Of a stretch of 64,000 nucleotides of DNA, positions 8,309-16,875 are shown piece by piece. Numbering within the stretch: position 1 is the first letter of the stretch; each line of letters opens with the position of its first letter. The position numbers and the translations under genes were made by a program. Under the pieces are notes generated by a model. It had not been told where the DNA came from. It saw nothing but the letters and a program-made list of their open reading frames with translations, and did not search any database. Origin of the DNA: Patulibacter americanus DSM 16676 (lineage in GTDB: Bacteria; Actinomycetota; Thermoleophilia; Solirubrobacterales; Solirubrobacteraceae); assembly GCF_000420025.1 (NCBI RefSeq), contig NZ_ATUD01000007.1:1-64000 (forward strand). Reading direction: 5' to 3'.

Positions 8309-8713
8309 TCACCACAGGGAGTCCTCCAGGGGCACCAGCTCGCCGTCGACCTCGACCCAGACGAGGGTGCCGTCGGGGGCCACGCTGACGCTCCCGCACG
8401 CCAGCGAGCGGTGGAGGCGGGGCAGCAGCGACCCGGGGAACGTCCGCGCCGGCCGGGGGCGCCACACCGTCGCCGTGACGTCGATGCAGTCGGGGGCGTA
8501 CAGGTTGGCCCGCACCTCGACCTCGGCGTCCAGCCCCCCGACGTCGTGCCGCACGAGGCCGTGTCCGCGGTCGCGCAGTGCGGCGTACCCCTCCGTGACG
8601 AGCTCGTCCACGCGGGCCTCCGCCCACGCCTCGAGCGCCGACGTCGAGGACACGTCGTCGTCGGAGTCCCAGCCCGGCGCGGGGACGCGCCGCGGGGGTC
8701 CGCCGGCGCTCAT
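8309..8713 (-). CDS. Hypothetical protein, partner of the upstream WDPIGV-type gene
   Basis: I do not recognise a family for this 134-residue protein. It has a Ser/Asp-rich start, a helix (ALEAWAEARVDELVTEGYAALR) and a strand-rich C-terminal half ending VWVEVDGELVPLEDSLW. No signal peptide or membrane segment is seen. The start at 8713 overlaps the stop of the preceding minus-strand gene by four bases (ATGA), so the two are translationally coupled. The larger open frame running back to 9106 has Arg/Pro shadow composition and is not used. Confidence 0.65.
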   Translation of the reverse strand: MSAGGPPRRVPAPGWDSDDDVSSTSALEAWAEARVDELVTEGYAALRDRGHGLVRHDVGGLDAEVEVRANLYAPDCIDVTATVWRPRPARTFPGSLLPRLHRSLACGSVSVAPDGTLVWVEVDGELVPLEDSLW

Positions 8714-9078
8714 CGTCCCGGTCCGTCGCACCGCGCGGCGTCGGGCCCCGCGGCCCGTCGGGGCGATGGCGCCGCGTGCCACGCGTGGACCCGGTGGGCG
8801 ACCGCGGAGCGCCGCGGATCCGCCGGATCCGTCGAGAGCCCCATCTCGCTGCGCTCGATCTCGAGCAGGCGGCTCGCGACGTCGGCCACGGACGCGCCGG
8901 CGCGCAGCAGGCCCACGAGCCCGAGCAGGTAGGGGTCGTACTCGTCGGCGGCCGCCGGGTCCCCGGCCACCCCGATCGGATCCCACGACCGCATCAGGAC
9001 GTCGCGGAGCTCGGCCTCGGCTCCCCCGCGCCACCACGCGGCGAACAGCAGGGGGTCGACGGGTGCGGCGGGATGCAC
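8710..9078 (-). CDS. Small protein with WDPIGV...DEYDxY signature
   Basis: A 122-residue protein containing LRDVLMRSWDPIGVAG, then AADEYDPYLLGLVGLLRAGAS and RLLEIERSEMGL. From family memory, such WDPIGV/DEYD-type small proteins are widespread, of unknown function, and often sit next to polymorphic-toxin or immunity genes. That link is inference here. The GTG at 9078 is chosen over GTG 9111 because the conserved part begins soon after it; no good ribosome-binding site supports either. It is coupled to the following gene and lies between flbD and the chemotaxis region. Confidence 0.65.
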   Translation of the reverse strand: MHPAAPVDPLLFAAWWRGGAEAELRDVLMRSWDPIGVAGDPAAADEYDPYLLGLVGLLRAGASVADVASRLLEIERSEMGLSTDPADPRRSAVAHRVHAWHAAPSPRRAAGPDAARCDGPGR

Positions 9079-9283
9079 GGGCCCAGGGTACGACCCGCGC
9101 CCCCACCGCACGAGCGCCCCGGACGGCCGTCGGGGGCGCTGCCCGTCGACGCGGGCACCGGGAACGACGAAGGCCGCCGGCCCCCGAAGGGGCCGACGGC
9201 CGGTCGTCTCCTGCCGCCGTTCCCCGAAGGGCCGGCCGGCTCCGCGCCCGCCGTTCCCCGAGAGGCCGGCGGCCGTACGCCTG

Positions 9284-9305
9284 CGGCGGCCCCGCGGGGC
9301 CGCCG
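9284..9305 (-). terminator. Palindromic terminator after flbD
   Basis: A perfect 22-bp palindrome (cggcggccccg / cggggccgccg) begins five bases beyond the flbD stop on the minus strand. It probably ends the fliJ-flbD transcript. Confidence 0.55.
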
Positions 9306-9310
9306 GTCGG

Positions 9311-9556
9311 TCAGCGCCGGCGTCCCATCGGGACGACGGACTCGTCCAGGCCGACGGCGCGCAGGGCGTCGACCAGGAGGCCGCTCTTCCACTGCGCGAT
9401 GCGCTGGCGGACGTCGATCGGACGCTCGACGATCGAGAGCTTCTCGCCCGACGTCAGGGTGACGATCGTGTCGGGGCGAGCCTCCACGGACTGGATGAGG
9501 TCCGGATTGAGGAGGAAGGGGCCGGACTCGCGTCCGAGGCGGTGCAACTCGATCAT
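9311..9556 (-). CDS. flbD: FlbD/SwrD-family flagellar protein
   Basis: An 81-residue protein of the small FlbD/SwrD family. It starts MIELHRL and continues with NPDLIQSVEARPDTIVTLTSGEKLSIVE, the family core. In Bacillus, SwrD is needed for full motor power, so a similar role near the stator is likely. It is the last gene of the fliJ-flbD unit, 29 bases after flgE. In Bacillus and Clostridium this gene is followed by motor and export genes (fliL, fliM, fliY, sometimes motAB). Here a terminator and unrelated genes follow instead. Confidence 0.88.
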   Translation of the reverse strand: MIELHRLGRESGPFLLNPDLIQSVEARPDTIVTLTSGEKLSIVERPIDVRQRIAQWKSGLLVDALRAVGLDESVVPMGRRR

Positions 9557-9585
9557 CGACGTCTTCTATCTCACGCGGTGGCTGA

Positions 9586-10458
9586 TCAGCGCTTCATGTT
9601 GACGACGTCCTGCAGCATCTCGTCAGCAGCCGAGATGACACGGGAGTTCGCCTGGAAGCCGCGCTGTGCCGAGATCATCGTGGTGAACTCGGACGCCAGG
9701 TCCACGTTGGACATCTCGAGGGCGCCGGCGAACACGGTGCCGTTGCCGTTGACCGCGGCGGTGCCGAGGTTGGCGGCACCGGAGTTGGCGCTGGCCTGCC
9801 ACGCGGAACCGCCGGCGCGCTCGAGGCCCGCCTGGTTGTTGAAGCGGGCGACGGCGAGGTAGCCCGCGACCTGACGGGTGCCCTTCGTCGGGCTGCCCGC
9901 GGCGTTGTCGATGAAGGACACGGCGCCGTTCGCGGCGATCGTGACGTCGGACGCGCCGTCGGGCACGGTGATGTAGCTCGGGGCGCCCGTCGTGTCCGGG
10001 CCGCCGGCGGCGGCGGCGGGGTAGCCGAGGACGTACTTGCCCTCGGCCGTCGTCAGCTGACCGGTCGTCGTGGTGTTGAAGTTGCCGGCCCGGGTGTACT
10101 GGAAGGTCTCCGGGTTCGGCGCGCCGCCGCCCGGGGTGCCCTGGCCGATCGTGAACCAGCCCTCGCCCTGGAGGGCGACGTCGAGCGGGTTGCCGGTCAT
10201 CTGCGTGGAGCTCGCGCCGACGAGGTTGTCGACGGACGCGACCTTCACGCCCAGGCCGACCTGCACGCCGTTGGTGCCGGCCGTCTGGGCCGTGGCGCCG
10301 GACGCGCCGCGGACCTGCTGCGAGAGCGAGTCGGAGAACGTGGTGCGCGAGGCCTTGTAGCCGACGGTGTTGACGTTGGCCAGGTTGTTGGCCGTGACGT
10401 CGAGCATCGTCTGGTGGGCCTTGAGGCCGGAGATGGCGCTGTACATGCCGCGGATCAT
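9586..10458 (-). CDS. flgE: Flagellar hook protein FlgE
   Basis: Hook subunit, 290 residues, a short Gram-positive-type FlgE. The N-terminal rod/hook motif (SAISGLKAHQTMLDVTANNLANVNTVGYK) and the C-terminal helix (LEMSNVDLASEFTTMISAQRGFQANSR) are intact; these form the coiled-coil core. The middle domain contains NPLDVALQGEGWF, typical of FlgE/F/G. ATG 10458 precedes the conserved MIRGMYSAISG and lies four bases from the flgD stop. Position after flgD identifies it as hook rather than distal rod protein. The longer open frame upstream overlaps flgD and is rejected. Confidence 0.93.
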   Translation of the reverse strand: MIRGMYSAISGLKAHQTMLDVTANNLANVNTVGYKASRTTFSDSLSQQVRGASGATAQTAGTNGVQVGLGVKVASVDNLVGASSTQMTGNPLDVALQGEGWFTIGQGTPGGGAPNPETFQYTRAGNFNTTTTGQLTTAEGKYVLGYPAAAAGGPDTTGAPSYITVPDGASDVTIAANGAVSFIDNAAGSPTKGTRQVAGYLAVARFNNQAGLERAGGSAWQASANSGAANLGTAAVNGNGTVFAGALEMSNVDLASEFTTMISAQRGFQANSRVISAADEMLQDVVNMKR

Positions 10459-10462
10459 CTGA

Positions 10463-11008
10463 CTACTCCGTAACGGTGGTGGGGGTGCCGGAACCGGAGT
10501 CCGGTGCGGCAGTGGACGGGGAGGGTGTGGAGGCGACGGGGCCGCCGTGGACGATGGAGACGGCGCCGGGCTGCACGCCCTTCGCACCGCCGATCGTGAG
10601 GGTCGCGGCGCCCTTGTCGAAGACGACGGCGTCGACGACGCCGGTCTTCGTGACGCCCTTGTCGTCGACGTACGAGACGGTCTTGCCGGTCAGCGCGAGC
10701 GCCTGTGAGGTCGCCTGCGCCGACAGCTGGGCCGCCGAGATGTCGCCGAGGTTCGTGATCTGCTCGAGCGTCGTGAACTGGGCCATCTGGGCGAGGAAGG
10801 CGGTGTCGTCCACCGGCTTCATCGGGTCCTGGCGCTTCAGCTGCGTCGTCATGAGCTTGAGGAAGGCGTCCTTGCCGAGCGCGTTCTTGGGGGCCGTGGC
10901 CCCGCTCGCGGTGCTCGAGGAGGTGCCGGACGCGGCCGAGGTGCCGGCAGCGCCGCTCGCGGCGGTGAACGCCCCGGGCGCGGTGGTCGTGGAGGGAATG
11001 GTGGTCAT
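10463..11008 (-). CDS. flgD: Hook assembly (capping) protein FlgD
   Basis: FlgD caps the growing hook and promotes FlgE polymerisation. The 181-residue product starts with a Thr/Ala/Ser-rich secreted-type N-terminus. The diagnostic block follows: KDAFLKLMTTQLKRQDPMKPVDDTAF, shown here in part as LKLMTTQLKRQDP, then FLAQMAQFTTLEQITNL. A short C-terminal domain ends in a Pro/Ser/Thr tail. It lacks much of the larger FnIII/TTR-like C-terminal part of enterobacterial FlgD, as usual in Gram-positives. It sits between fliK and flgE with short gaps. Confidence 0.93.
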   Translation of the reverse strand: MTTIPSTTTAPGAFTAASGAAGTSAASGTSSSTASGATAPKNALGKDAFLKLMTTQLKRQDPMKPVDDTAFLAQMAQFTTLEQITNLGDISAAQLSAQATSQALALTGKTVSYVDDKGVTKTGVVDAVVFDKGAATLTIGGAKGVQPGAVSIVHGGPVASTPSPSTAAPDSGSGTPTTVTE

Positions 11009-11020
11009 GGGTCCTCGTGG

Positions 11021-12667
11021 TCAGGCCAGCACGTCCACGAGCGCGCCGTCGGGCAGCGCCAGGGTGGTGGCGGTCGTGGTTGAGGGCAAGGTGGTGGCGT
11101 CGTCGCCGGTCTCGACGTCGACGCGGGTGCGGGAGGCGCCGCCGGTCCGGCCGTCGGAGCCGGGCGCCTGGCCGTCGCGACCGGCGGCGTCGCCGCCGCG
11201 GGCGTCGGCCGTCGTCGCGTCCGAGATCTCGAGGCGCAGCACGGTGACGCCCTGGCTCTCGAGCTGCCGGCGCAGGCCTTCGGCGGCGTGCGTGAGCGCA
11301 CGGGCCGCCTCGGCACCGTCGGCCGACAGGCGGACGTCGAGGCCCTGCGCGGTCTGGCGCAGGTGCACGTCGACGCCCCCGAGGGCCTCGGGCTTGAGGT
11401 GCAGGCGTGCGGTGCTCGCACCGCGGCTGACGAGCAGGTCGAGCGCGACCGAGACGGTCGACACGACGCGGCCGGCGACCGTGTCGCCGGCGCCCGGCAT
11501 GGCTGGGGCCACCGGGGCGACGGTCGGCAGGACCGGAGCGGGCGACGCGGCACCCGGGCTCGCGGGCACCGCGGCCGGGGCGGCGGCGGAAGCGGCGGCC
11601 GGGGTCGGCGCGGCCGGGGACGTGCCCTCGGCCGCGAGGCCGCGGGCGCCCACGGCGACCGGGGCGCCGGCGGGCACGGGCGCGCCGGCGACGGCCGTCG
11701 GCAGCGGCGCGGCCTGCGGGTCCCGCGGGGCGCCGTCGGAGCGGCCGCCCTGTGCGGCGCCGCCCTGCGCGCCGCCACCCTGGGCGTCGTCCGCGCCGGG
11801 GACGGCGGCGGTCGGCGCGCCGGGCACGGCGGGCTGGTCGGGATCGGTGGGCGTCGTCGTGGCCGCGGCCGGCGCGGCGGGGACCGAGGGATCCCCGGTC
11901 GCGGCGGCGGGCAGGCCCGGGGTGAGCGGGACTCCGGCGGAGCCGACGGGTCGCGTGTCCGTCTGGCCGACGGTCGAGTCCGCGACGACGAGGGGTGCGA
12001 CCGGGACGGTGGCGACGGGCATGGCCGGAGCGGCCGGTGCGGGCAGGGTGCCCGGCGCGGGCGGCACGAGCGCCGTGGCCGCGCCGCCGGGCGTGGTGAG
12101 CGCGGAGGGCGAGACGGGCAGGCCGGCACCGGCCGGCATCGCGCCGACGGGGAGCGCGTCGGCGGGCAGCGCGGCGGCGGGGACGACGGGCGTCGCGACG
12201 CCGGGCACCGGGGTCGTCCCGGCGGGGCTCGCGGCGGCCGCGGCGCCGTCGACGGTCTGCGCGGCCGTCGCGGTGGCGGCGGTCGTCCCGTCGGCGTTCG
12301 CGGCGGCCTGGTCGGCGCGGTTGGTCGCCGCCTGGTCGGCGCGGTTCGACGCGGCCTGGTCGGCGCGGCTCGCCGCGGCGCGGCCACCACGGCTCGCCGC
12401 GGCGTCGGCCCGTGAGGCGTCGCCCCGCGAGCCGGAGCGCAGGTCGTTGGGGTTGCGGCCGTCGTCGCGACCGGCGGACGAGCCGTCCGCCGTGCCACGG
12501 CCGTCGGTGCCGGGCCGGGCGGCCTGCGGGCGCGGGCCGTCGGAGATGGCGCCGCCGAGGAGCGAGGCGAAGTCGGACGCGGGCGCGTCCGAGGACCGGC
12601 CGCCGCGCGGCGTGGACGCCTGTGGGGCCGGGGCGGGGGCGCTCGCGGCGCGGGTCAGAGCGCTCAC
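11021..12667 (-). CDS. fliK: Flagellar hook-length control protein FliK
   Basis: FliK is secreted during hook growth and switches export from hook to filament subunits. The 548-residue product is mostly Ala/Pro/Gly/Thr low-complexity ruler sequence, including tandem SNRADQAATNRADQAA-type repeats near residues 100-130. The C-terminal Flg_hook domain is recognisable as LHLKPEALGGVDVHLRQTAQ and LRRQLESQGVTVLRLEIS. The start overlaps the transglycosylase stop by four bases. Low-complexity length may vary between strains. Assignment rests on the C-terminal domain and on position before flgD-flgE. Confidence 0.9.
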   Translation of the reverse strand: MSALTRAASAPAPAPQASTPRGGRSSDAPASDFASLLGGAISDGPRPQAARPGTDGRGTADGSSAGRDDGRNPNDLRSGSRGDASRADAAASRGGRAAASRADQAASNRADQAATNRADQAAANADGTTAATATAAQTVDGAAAAASPAGTTPVPGVATPVVPAAALPADALPVGAMPAGAGLPVSPSALTTPGGAATALVPPAPGTLPAPAAPAMPVATVPVAPLVVADSTVGQTDTRPVGSAGVPLTPGLPAAATGDPSVPAAPAAATTTPTDPDQPAVPGAPTAAVPGADDAQGGGAQGGAAQGGRSDGAPRDPQAAPLPTAVAGAPVPAGAPVAVGARGLAAEGTSPAAPTPAAASAAAPAAVPASPGAASPAPVLPTVAPVAPAMPGAGDTVAGRVVSTVSVALDLLVSRGASTARLHLKPEALGGVDVHLRQTAQGLDVRLSADGAEAARALTHAAEGLRRQLESQGVTVLRLEISDATTADARGGDAAGRDGQAPGSDGRTGGASRTRVDVETGDDATTLPSTTTATTLALPDGALVDVLA

Positions 12668-13314
12668 GCGGCGGACCCGGTCGAGCCGAGAATGGTCTTC
12701 ACGTAGTGCTGCGTCTCTGCGTAGGGGGGAACGCCGCCGTGCCGCTGGACGGCGCCGGGACCGGCGTTGTAGGCGGCGAGCGCCTTCGTGTAGTCGCCGC
12801 CGAAGGTGTCGAGCTGCTGGCGCAGGTACTTCGCGCCGCCCTCGAGCGCCTGGGCGGGGTCGAAGGGATCCGAGACGCCGAGGCCCTTGGCCGTGGCGGG
12901 CATGAGCTGCGTGAGCCCCTGGGCGCCCGCGTGGCTGCCGGCCTTCGGGTTGAACCCCGACTCCTGGCGCACGAGGTTCTCGAAGACCTGGGGATCGATG
13001 CCGTGGCGCTGCGCCGCGGCCTGGATCATCGGGCCGTACTGGCCCGGGTCGGAGCCGCCCGTGGGCACGCCGGCGGGCCCCGGGAACTTGATCGAGCCCG
13101 TCGCGGAGCTCGCGGAGGCCGGGGCGGTCGACCGCGTGGTCGCCTGTGCGTCGGCGAGGGTGGAGGCGAAGCTGCCGTCCTGCCCCGTGCCGCCGCTCGA
13201 CGCGGTGGCCGCTGCGGGCGCCGCGGCGGGCGCGGCGGGGACGGGGCGTCCGATCGCGCTCTGCATGAGCGCCTGGATCTCGGCCATGCGGCTCTGGACC
13301 GCCTCGACGCTCAT
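12664..13314 (-). CDS. Flagellar lytic transglycosylase (SLT domain)
   Basis: This enzyme cleaves peptidoglycan glycan strands, probably opening the wall for the rod. The 216-residue protein has an Ala/Ser-rich N-terminal linker and an SLT domain from about residue 92. Catalytic Glu118 lies in VRQESGFNP. The domain markers GAQGLTQLMPATA, ALAAYNAGPGAV and PYAETQHYV follow. No classical signal peptide is evident, so it may leave through the flagellar export channel (inference). ATG 13314 overlaps the fliJ stop by four bases, and the gene's end overlaps fliK. It may replace the muramidase half that is missing from the FlgJ in this window. Confidence 0.9.
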   Translation of the reverse strand: MSVEAVQSRMAEIQALMQSAIGRPVPAAPAAAPAAATASSGGTGQDGSFASTLADAQATTRSTAPASASSATGSIKFPGPAGVPTGGSDPGQYGPMIQAAAQRHGIDPQVFENLVRQESGFNPKAGSHAGAQGLTQLMPATAKGLGVSDPFDPAQALEGGAKYLRQQLDTFGGDYTKALAAYNAGPGAVQRHGGVPPYAETQHYVKTILGSTGSAA

Positions 13315-13766
13315 GCGCTCCTCCGGCGGTGCATGCCGAGGGCGATCTCGTCGAGCGACTCCTGCTCCTGGCGGGCCATGACGGCCATGTGCTCGGCGCG
13401 GCGACGGACCTGCAGGCGCTCGAGGACCTCGCGCTCGCGGGCGGCGTCCGAGAGCAGGCCGCGACGGGCGTCGGTCTCGGTCCGGCGGCGGTCGTGCTCG
13501 AGCATGGTGGCCTCGTGCTCGCCGGCGGTGCGGGCGATCCACGCCTCCTGGGCGCGGAGCTGGTCGCCGGTCAGCGGGGCGCCGGCGGAGAAGCGCTCGG
13601 CCATCCCGCGGATCGCGGAGTCGGTCAGGCCGCGGGCGGCCTCGACCTGGTCGCGGGCGGCGTTCTCGACGACCATGGCGGCGGCGAGGGCGGACTGCGC
13701 TTCGGTCTCACGACGCTCGGAGAGCGCACGGACCGGCTCGAGGCGGAAGCGGAAGGCGGACGGCAC
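13311..13766 (-). CDS. fliJ: Flagellar export chaperone FliJ
   Basis: FliJ is a coiled-coil protein that works with the FliI ATPase and the export gate. The 151-residue product begins SAFRFRLEPVRALSERRETEAQ, shown here in part as FRFRLEPVRALSERRE, the classic FliJ opening, and continues as charged heptad-rich helices to the end. GTG 13766 is the only reasonable start in frame. A GCCGATCA box lies seven bases before it, so the mRNA may be leaderless. It heads the fliJ-SLT-fliK-flgD-flgE-flbD unit and is separated from fliI by an inserted transducer gene. Confidence 0.85.
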   Translation of the reverse strand: MPSAFRFRLEPVRALSERRETEAQSALAAAMVVENAARDQVEAARGLTDSAIRGMAERFSAGAPLTGDQLRAQEAWIARTAGEHEATMLEHDRRRTETDARRGLLSDAAREREVLERLQVRRRAEHMAVMARQEQESLDEIALGMHRRRSA

Positions 13767-13773
13767 GTGCGGG

Positions 13774-13800
13774 TGATCGGCCCCACACCCGACCCGTGCA
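13774..13800 (-). promoter_or_regulatory. Candidate sigma-28-type promoter of fliJ (weak -35)
   Basis: On the minus strand TGCA (13797-13800), 15 bp, then GCCGATCA (13774-13781), followed seven bases later by the fliJ GTG. The -10 box is identical to the strong sites of this window, but the -35 departs from TCAA. A GGACGAACGTCCACC element shared with the second cheY lies just upstream at 13807-13821. Confidence 0.4.
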
Positions 13801-13837
13801 GGGCGGGTGGACGTTCGTCCGATGCTTCGTTGCGAAA

Positions 13838-13860
13838 CCCGCCCGCAGGACGGGCGGGTG
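13838..13860 (-). terminator. Intrinsic terminator of the globin-coupled transducer gene
   Basis: A perfect 9-bp stem (acccgcccg / cgggcgggt) with a 5-base loop, followed on the minus strand by TTTCG. It lies 40 bases after the transducer stop codon. Confidence 0.7.
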
Positions 13861-13900
13861 CGCGCACCCGGAGCGGCGTGGGACCGGACCCGCACGGAGC

Positions 13901-15283
13901 TCAGTGCGCCTTCCGGCTGACGGAGGCGATGGTCTCGCGCGTGCCGTCGAGCGCGTCGCCGAGGGACTGCGCGAGGCCGCCGAGCTGCTCCGCGGTGCGG
14001 GCGACCTGCTCCGACACGCTCGTGAGGTCGCGCGCGGACTGGGAGACGACGTCCACGCCCTCGGCGATCTCGCCGAGCGCCCCTGCGGTGGTGTTCACGG
14101 CACCGTCGAGCGCCCCGAACCCGTCGCGGGCGGCCGTGGCCTTCTGCTCGACGTCGGCGACGCCCTCGCTCGTGGCGACGACGGCCGCGCGGACGGCCTC
14201 GATGGCCGAGAGCGAGTTCGTGTTGAGCTCGGAGATGTCCGTGAGCGACTCGCGGGTGCGGCCCGCCAGCTTGCGAACCTCGTCGGCGACGACCGCGAAG
14301 CCGCGGCCCTGCTCGCCGGCGCGGGCGGCCTCGATGGCGGCGTTCAGCGCGAGCAGGTTCGTCTGCTCGGCGATCTCGCGGATCCCGTCGACCACGGTGG
14401 TGATCTCGGCGGAGCGCTCCGCGAGCGCGGCGAGGTGGGTGGCCGTCTCGTCGACGGACTCGCGCATGCGGGCGACCGCCTCCTGCGTGTCGAGCATGAG
14501 CTGGCGGCCGTCGGCGGCCAGGCCGACGCCGTCGCCCATCAGCGCGGTCGCGCCCGTGGTGCCCTCGGCGATCGTCGTCGACGTGCCGGAGAGCTCGGAG
14601 GCCGAGGCGTGGGACTCCTGGGCAGCGGCGGCGAGCGACTCGGAGACGGACGCGATCTCGCGCTGCTGGGCGGCGACCTCGTCGGCCTGCGATTCGAGCT
14701 GCGCGACGAGGTCGACGGTCTTGTCGCGCTCGTCGATGAACACCTGGGTGACCATCGAGACGTCGGCCGTCGAGATCTTGCGGTAGGCCATGAGCGCCTG
14801 CACCAGGGTCTCGGGCTCGTCGGCGTAGCGCGCGACGAGCCACGGGATCACGACCCGGTCGATGCGCAGCACCGCGCAGATGAAGGTCATGATCGGCAGG
14901 TCGATGCGGTCGTGGACCACGCCGATGCGCAGGACGTCGTCGAGGCGGGAGCGGTCGAACGTGCCGGTGAACTGCGACGCGAAGTAGCGGCGCAGCGTCT
15001 TGCCGAGCCGCTCGACGGAGCTGTGCCGCTCGATCAGGGCCTTGAGCTCGGGCTGCTCCAGGACGTGGTCGTAGAAGGACCGCTCGACCTCGTCGGCGAG
15101 CGCGACGATGTCGCCCGCCTCGGAGAGCAGCTCCAGGTCGCCCTCGTTGAGCAGGGCGAAGCGCATGAGCGCGTCCCAGCGCTCCTCGCCGAAGGCGACG
15201 ACGGCGCCGGTGGTGTCGACGCGGACCGGCTCGGGGGGCGCCGGCGGAGCGGCGGTACGGGCGGTGGTGGTGCGGGTGAACAT
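13901..15283 (-). CDS. Globin-coupled chemotaxis transducer (HemAT-like)
   Basis: This soluble chemoreceptor has a sensor-globin domain in place of membrane segments. Globin domain: residues about 28-190. His124 in [12 protein letters not shown] matches the proximal haem ligand of HemAT (His123). Tyr71 matches the distal tyrosine (Tyr70). A linker is followed by a complete signalling domain with tip [20 protein letters not shown]. No transmembrane helix is seen over 460 residues. ATG 15283 is supported by GGGAGGAG eight bases upstream. Such proteins sense oxygen and drive aerotaxis. It has its own promoter candidate and terminator, and lies between fliI and fliJ. Confidence 0.92.
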   Translation of the reverse strand: MFTRTTTARTAAPPAPPEPVRVDTTGAVVAFGEERWDALMRFALLNEGDLELLSEAGDIVALADEVERSFYDHVLEQPELKALIERHSSVERLGKTLRRYFASQFTGTFDRSRLDDVLRIGVVHDRIDLPIMTFICAVLRIDRVVIPWLVARYADEPETLVQALMAYRKISTADVSMVTQVFIDERDKTVDLVAQLESQADEVAAQQREIASVSESLAAAAQESHASASELSGTSTTIAEGTTGATALMGDGVGLAADGRQLMLDTQEAVARMRESVDETATHLAALAERSAEITTVVDGIREIAEQTNLLALNAAIEAARAGEQGRGFAVVADEVRKLAGRTRESLTDISELNTNSLSAIEAVRAAVVATSEGVADVEQKATAARDGFGALDGAVNTTAGALGEIAEGVDVVSQSARDLTSVSEQVARTAEQLGGLAQSLGDALDGTRETIASVSRKAH

Positions 15284-15383
15284 GGTGCTCCTCCCCCGGT
15301 CGGGGGCTCGGGACTCCCGGGTCGGTGCGGGGTCGGGCCCGCGGGGAGATCTGGTTCGAGGCGCGTGTCCCGCGCCTCCCCGG

Positions 15384-15410
15384 TAGTCGGCCCGAGCGGC
15401 CGTGCGTTGG
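15384..15410 (-). promoter_or_regulatory. Sigma-28-type promoter candidate of the globin-coupled transducer
   Basis: On the minus strand CCAA (15407-15410), 15 bp, then GCCGACTA (15384-15391). Both boxes are one or two changes from the TCAA-N15-GCCGATCA sites elsewhere in the window. The leader to the ATG would be about 93 bases. Confidence 0.5.
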
Positions 15411-15482
15411 GCCGTAGTTCTCCGTGGTCCCGCGGCTGTGGAGCTCCGAGGTCCGGCCGACCACGGGGCCCGGCGGATGGAT

Positions 15483-15502
15483 CCTGGGGCCCGGGCCCCA
15501 GG
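15483..15502 (-). terminator. Palindromic terminator after fliI
   Basis: A perfect 20-bp palindrome (cctggggccc / gggccccagg) lies five bases after the fliI stop on the minus strand. It probably ends the flgB-fliI transcript. Confidence 0.6.
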
Positions 15503-15507
15503 GTCAC

Positions 15508-16875
15508 TCAGGCCGGACCGGCCTGGGGCTCGGCGGCCGGGGCACCCGTGGCGGCGTCGGCGAGCGCCTTGAGCGCCACGTCGGCCTCCTCGTACGTCGA
15601 GCGCTCGTCCGGCGCCTGGCGCAGGAACGCCTCGATGCCGTCGCGGGCGGCGATCGCCGCGTCCGTCCGAGGGTCGGTGCCCGCCTGGTACGCGCCGATC
15701 GCGATGAGGTCCTCGCGGTCCTTGAAGTCGGCCATCAGGCTCCGGACCGTCGAGGCGGCGGCCCGTTCCTGGGGCCCCGTGATCTCGCCGACCAGGCGCG
15801 AGACGCTCTGGAGGACGTCGATGGCCGGATAGTGGTTGCGGTGCGCGAGTTCGCGCGAGAGCACGACGTGGCCGTCGAGGATCGACCGGACGGCGTCCGC
15901 GATCGGCTCGTTCATGTCGTCGCCGTCGACGAGCACGGTGTAGAGGCCCGTGATGGAGCCCGACGGCGCGGTGCCGGAGCGCTCGAGCAGCTTCGGCAGG
16001 GCCGCGAACACGCTCGGCGTGTAGCCGCGGGTCGCGGGCGGCTCGCCGATGGCCAGGCCGACCTCGCGCTGCGCCATCGCGAAGCGGGTGACGGAGTCCA
16101 TCATCAGGACGACGTTCTTGCCCTGGTCGCGGAAGTGCTCGGCGATCGCCGTGGCGGTGTAGGCGGCGCGGATGCGCACGAGCGCCGGCTGGTCCGACGT
16201 GGCGCAGACGACGATGGAGCGCCCCAGGGCGCTGCCGAGGTCGCGCTCGACGAACTCCCGCACCTCGCGGCCACGCTCGCCGACGAGGGCGATGACGTTG
16301 ACGTCGGCCGTCGTGGAGCGGGCGATCATGCCCAGCAGGGACGACTTGCCCACGCCGGAACCGGCGAAGATGCCGAGGCGCTGGCCGACGCCGCACGGGA
16401 TCAGGGCGTCCATGGCGCGGACGCCCAGGCCGACGCGGTCGACGATGCGCGGGCGCGAGAGCGGGTCCGGCGGCGGGGCGACGGTCGCGCGCGGGGTGCC
16501 GCTCGGGGCGGCGAAGCCGTCGAGCGGGGCGCCGAGACCGTCGAGGACGCGGCCGAGCAGGTCGTCGCCCACGGGAACGCGGAAGGGGTGGCCGGTGCCG
16601 GAGACCGTGGTGCCCGGGCCGACGCCGCCGAGCTCGCCGAGCGGCATCAGCAGCGTGCGGCCGGAGCGGAAGCCCACGACCTCGGCGGGCACGGGGTCGC
16701 GCGTGCGGCCCGCGTGGATGTGGCAGAGCTCGCCGACCTCGGCGCGCAGACCCGTCGCCTCGACGACGAGGCCGATGACGTCGACGACGCGGCCGTTGCG
16801 GACCCCGAGGTCGGACTCGCGCAGGTTCGCCGCGCGGTCGGCCAGGCGGCTGCCGGAGTGCTCGAGGATGCTCAC
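15508..16875 (-). CDS. fliI: Flagellum-specific export ATPase FliI
   Basis: FliI is the hexameric ATPase of the flagellar type III export apparatus. The 455-residue protein shows the F1-beta-like fold: Walker [15 protein letters not shown] near residue 170, Walker [21 protein letters not shown], and the family block [15 protein letters not shown]. The [18 protein letters not shown] segment and C-terminal helices are present. ATG 16875 overlaps the fliH stop by four bases. It is the last gene of the flgB-fliI unit; fliJ, which usually follows, is displaced by about 1.7 kb. Confidence 0.96.
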   Translation of the reverse strand: MSILEHSGSRLADRAANLRESDLGVRNGRVVDVIGLVVEATGLRAEVGELCHIHAGRTRDPVPAEVVGFRSGRTLLMPLGELGGVGPGTTVSGTGHPFRVPVGDDLLGRVLDGLGAPLDGFAAPSGTPRATVAPPPDPLSRPRIVDRVGLGVRAMDALIPCGVGQRLGIFAGSGVGKSSLLGMIARSTTADVNVIALVGERGREVREFVERDLGSALGRSIVVCATSDQPALVRIRAAYTATAIAEHFRDQGKNVVLMMDSVTRFAMAQREVGLAIGEPPATRGYTPSVFAALPKLLERSGTAPSGSITGLYTVLVDGDDMNEPIADAVRSILDGHVVLSRELAHRNHYPAIDVLQSVSRLVGEITGPQERAAASTVRSLMADFKDREDLIAIGAYQAGTDPRTDAAIAARDGIEAFLRQAPDERSTYEEADVALKALADAATGAPAAEPQAGPA

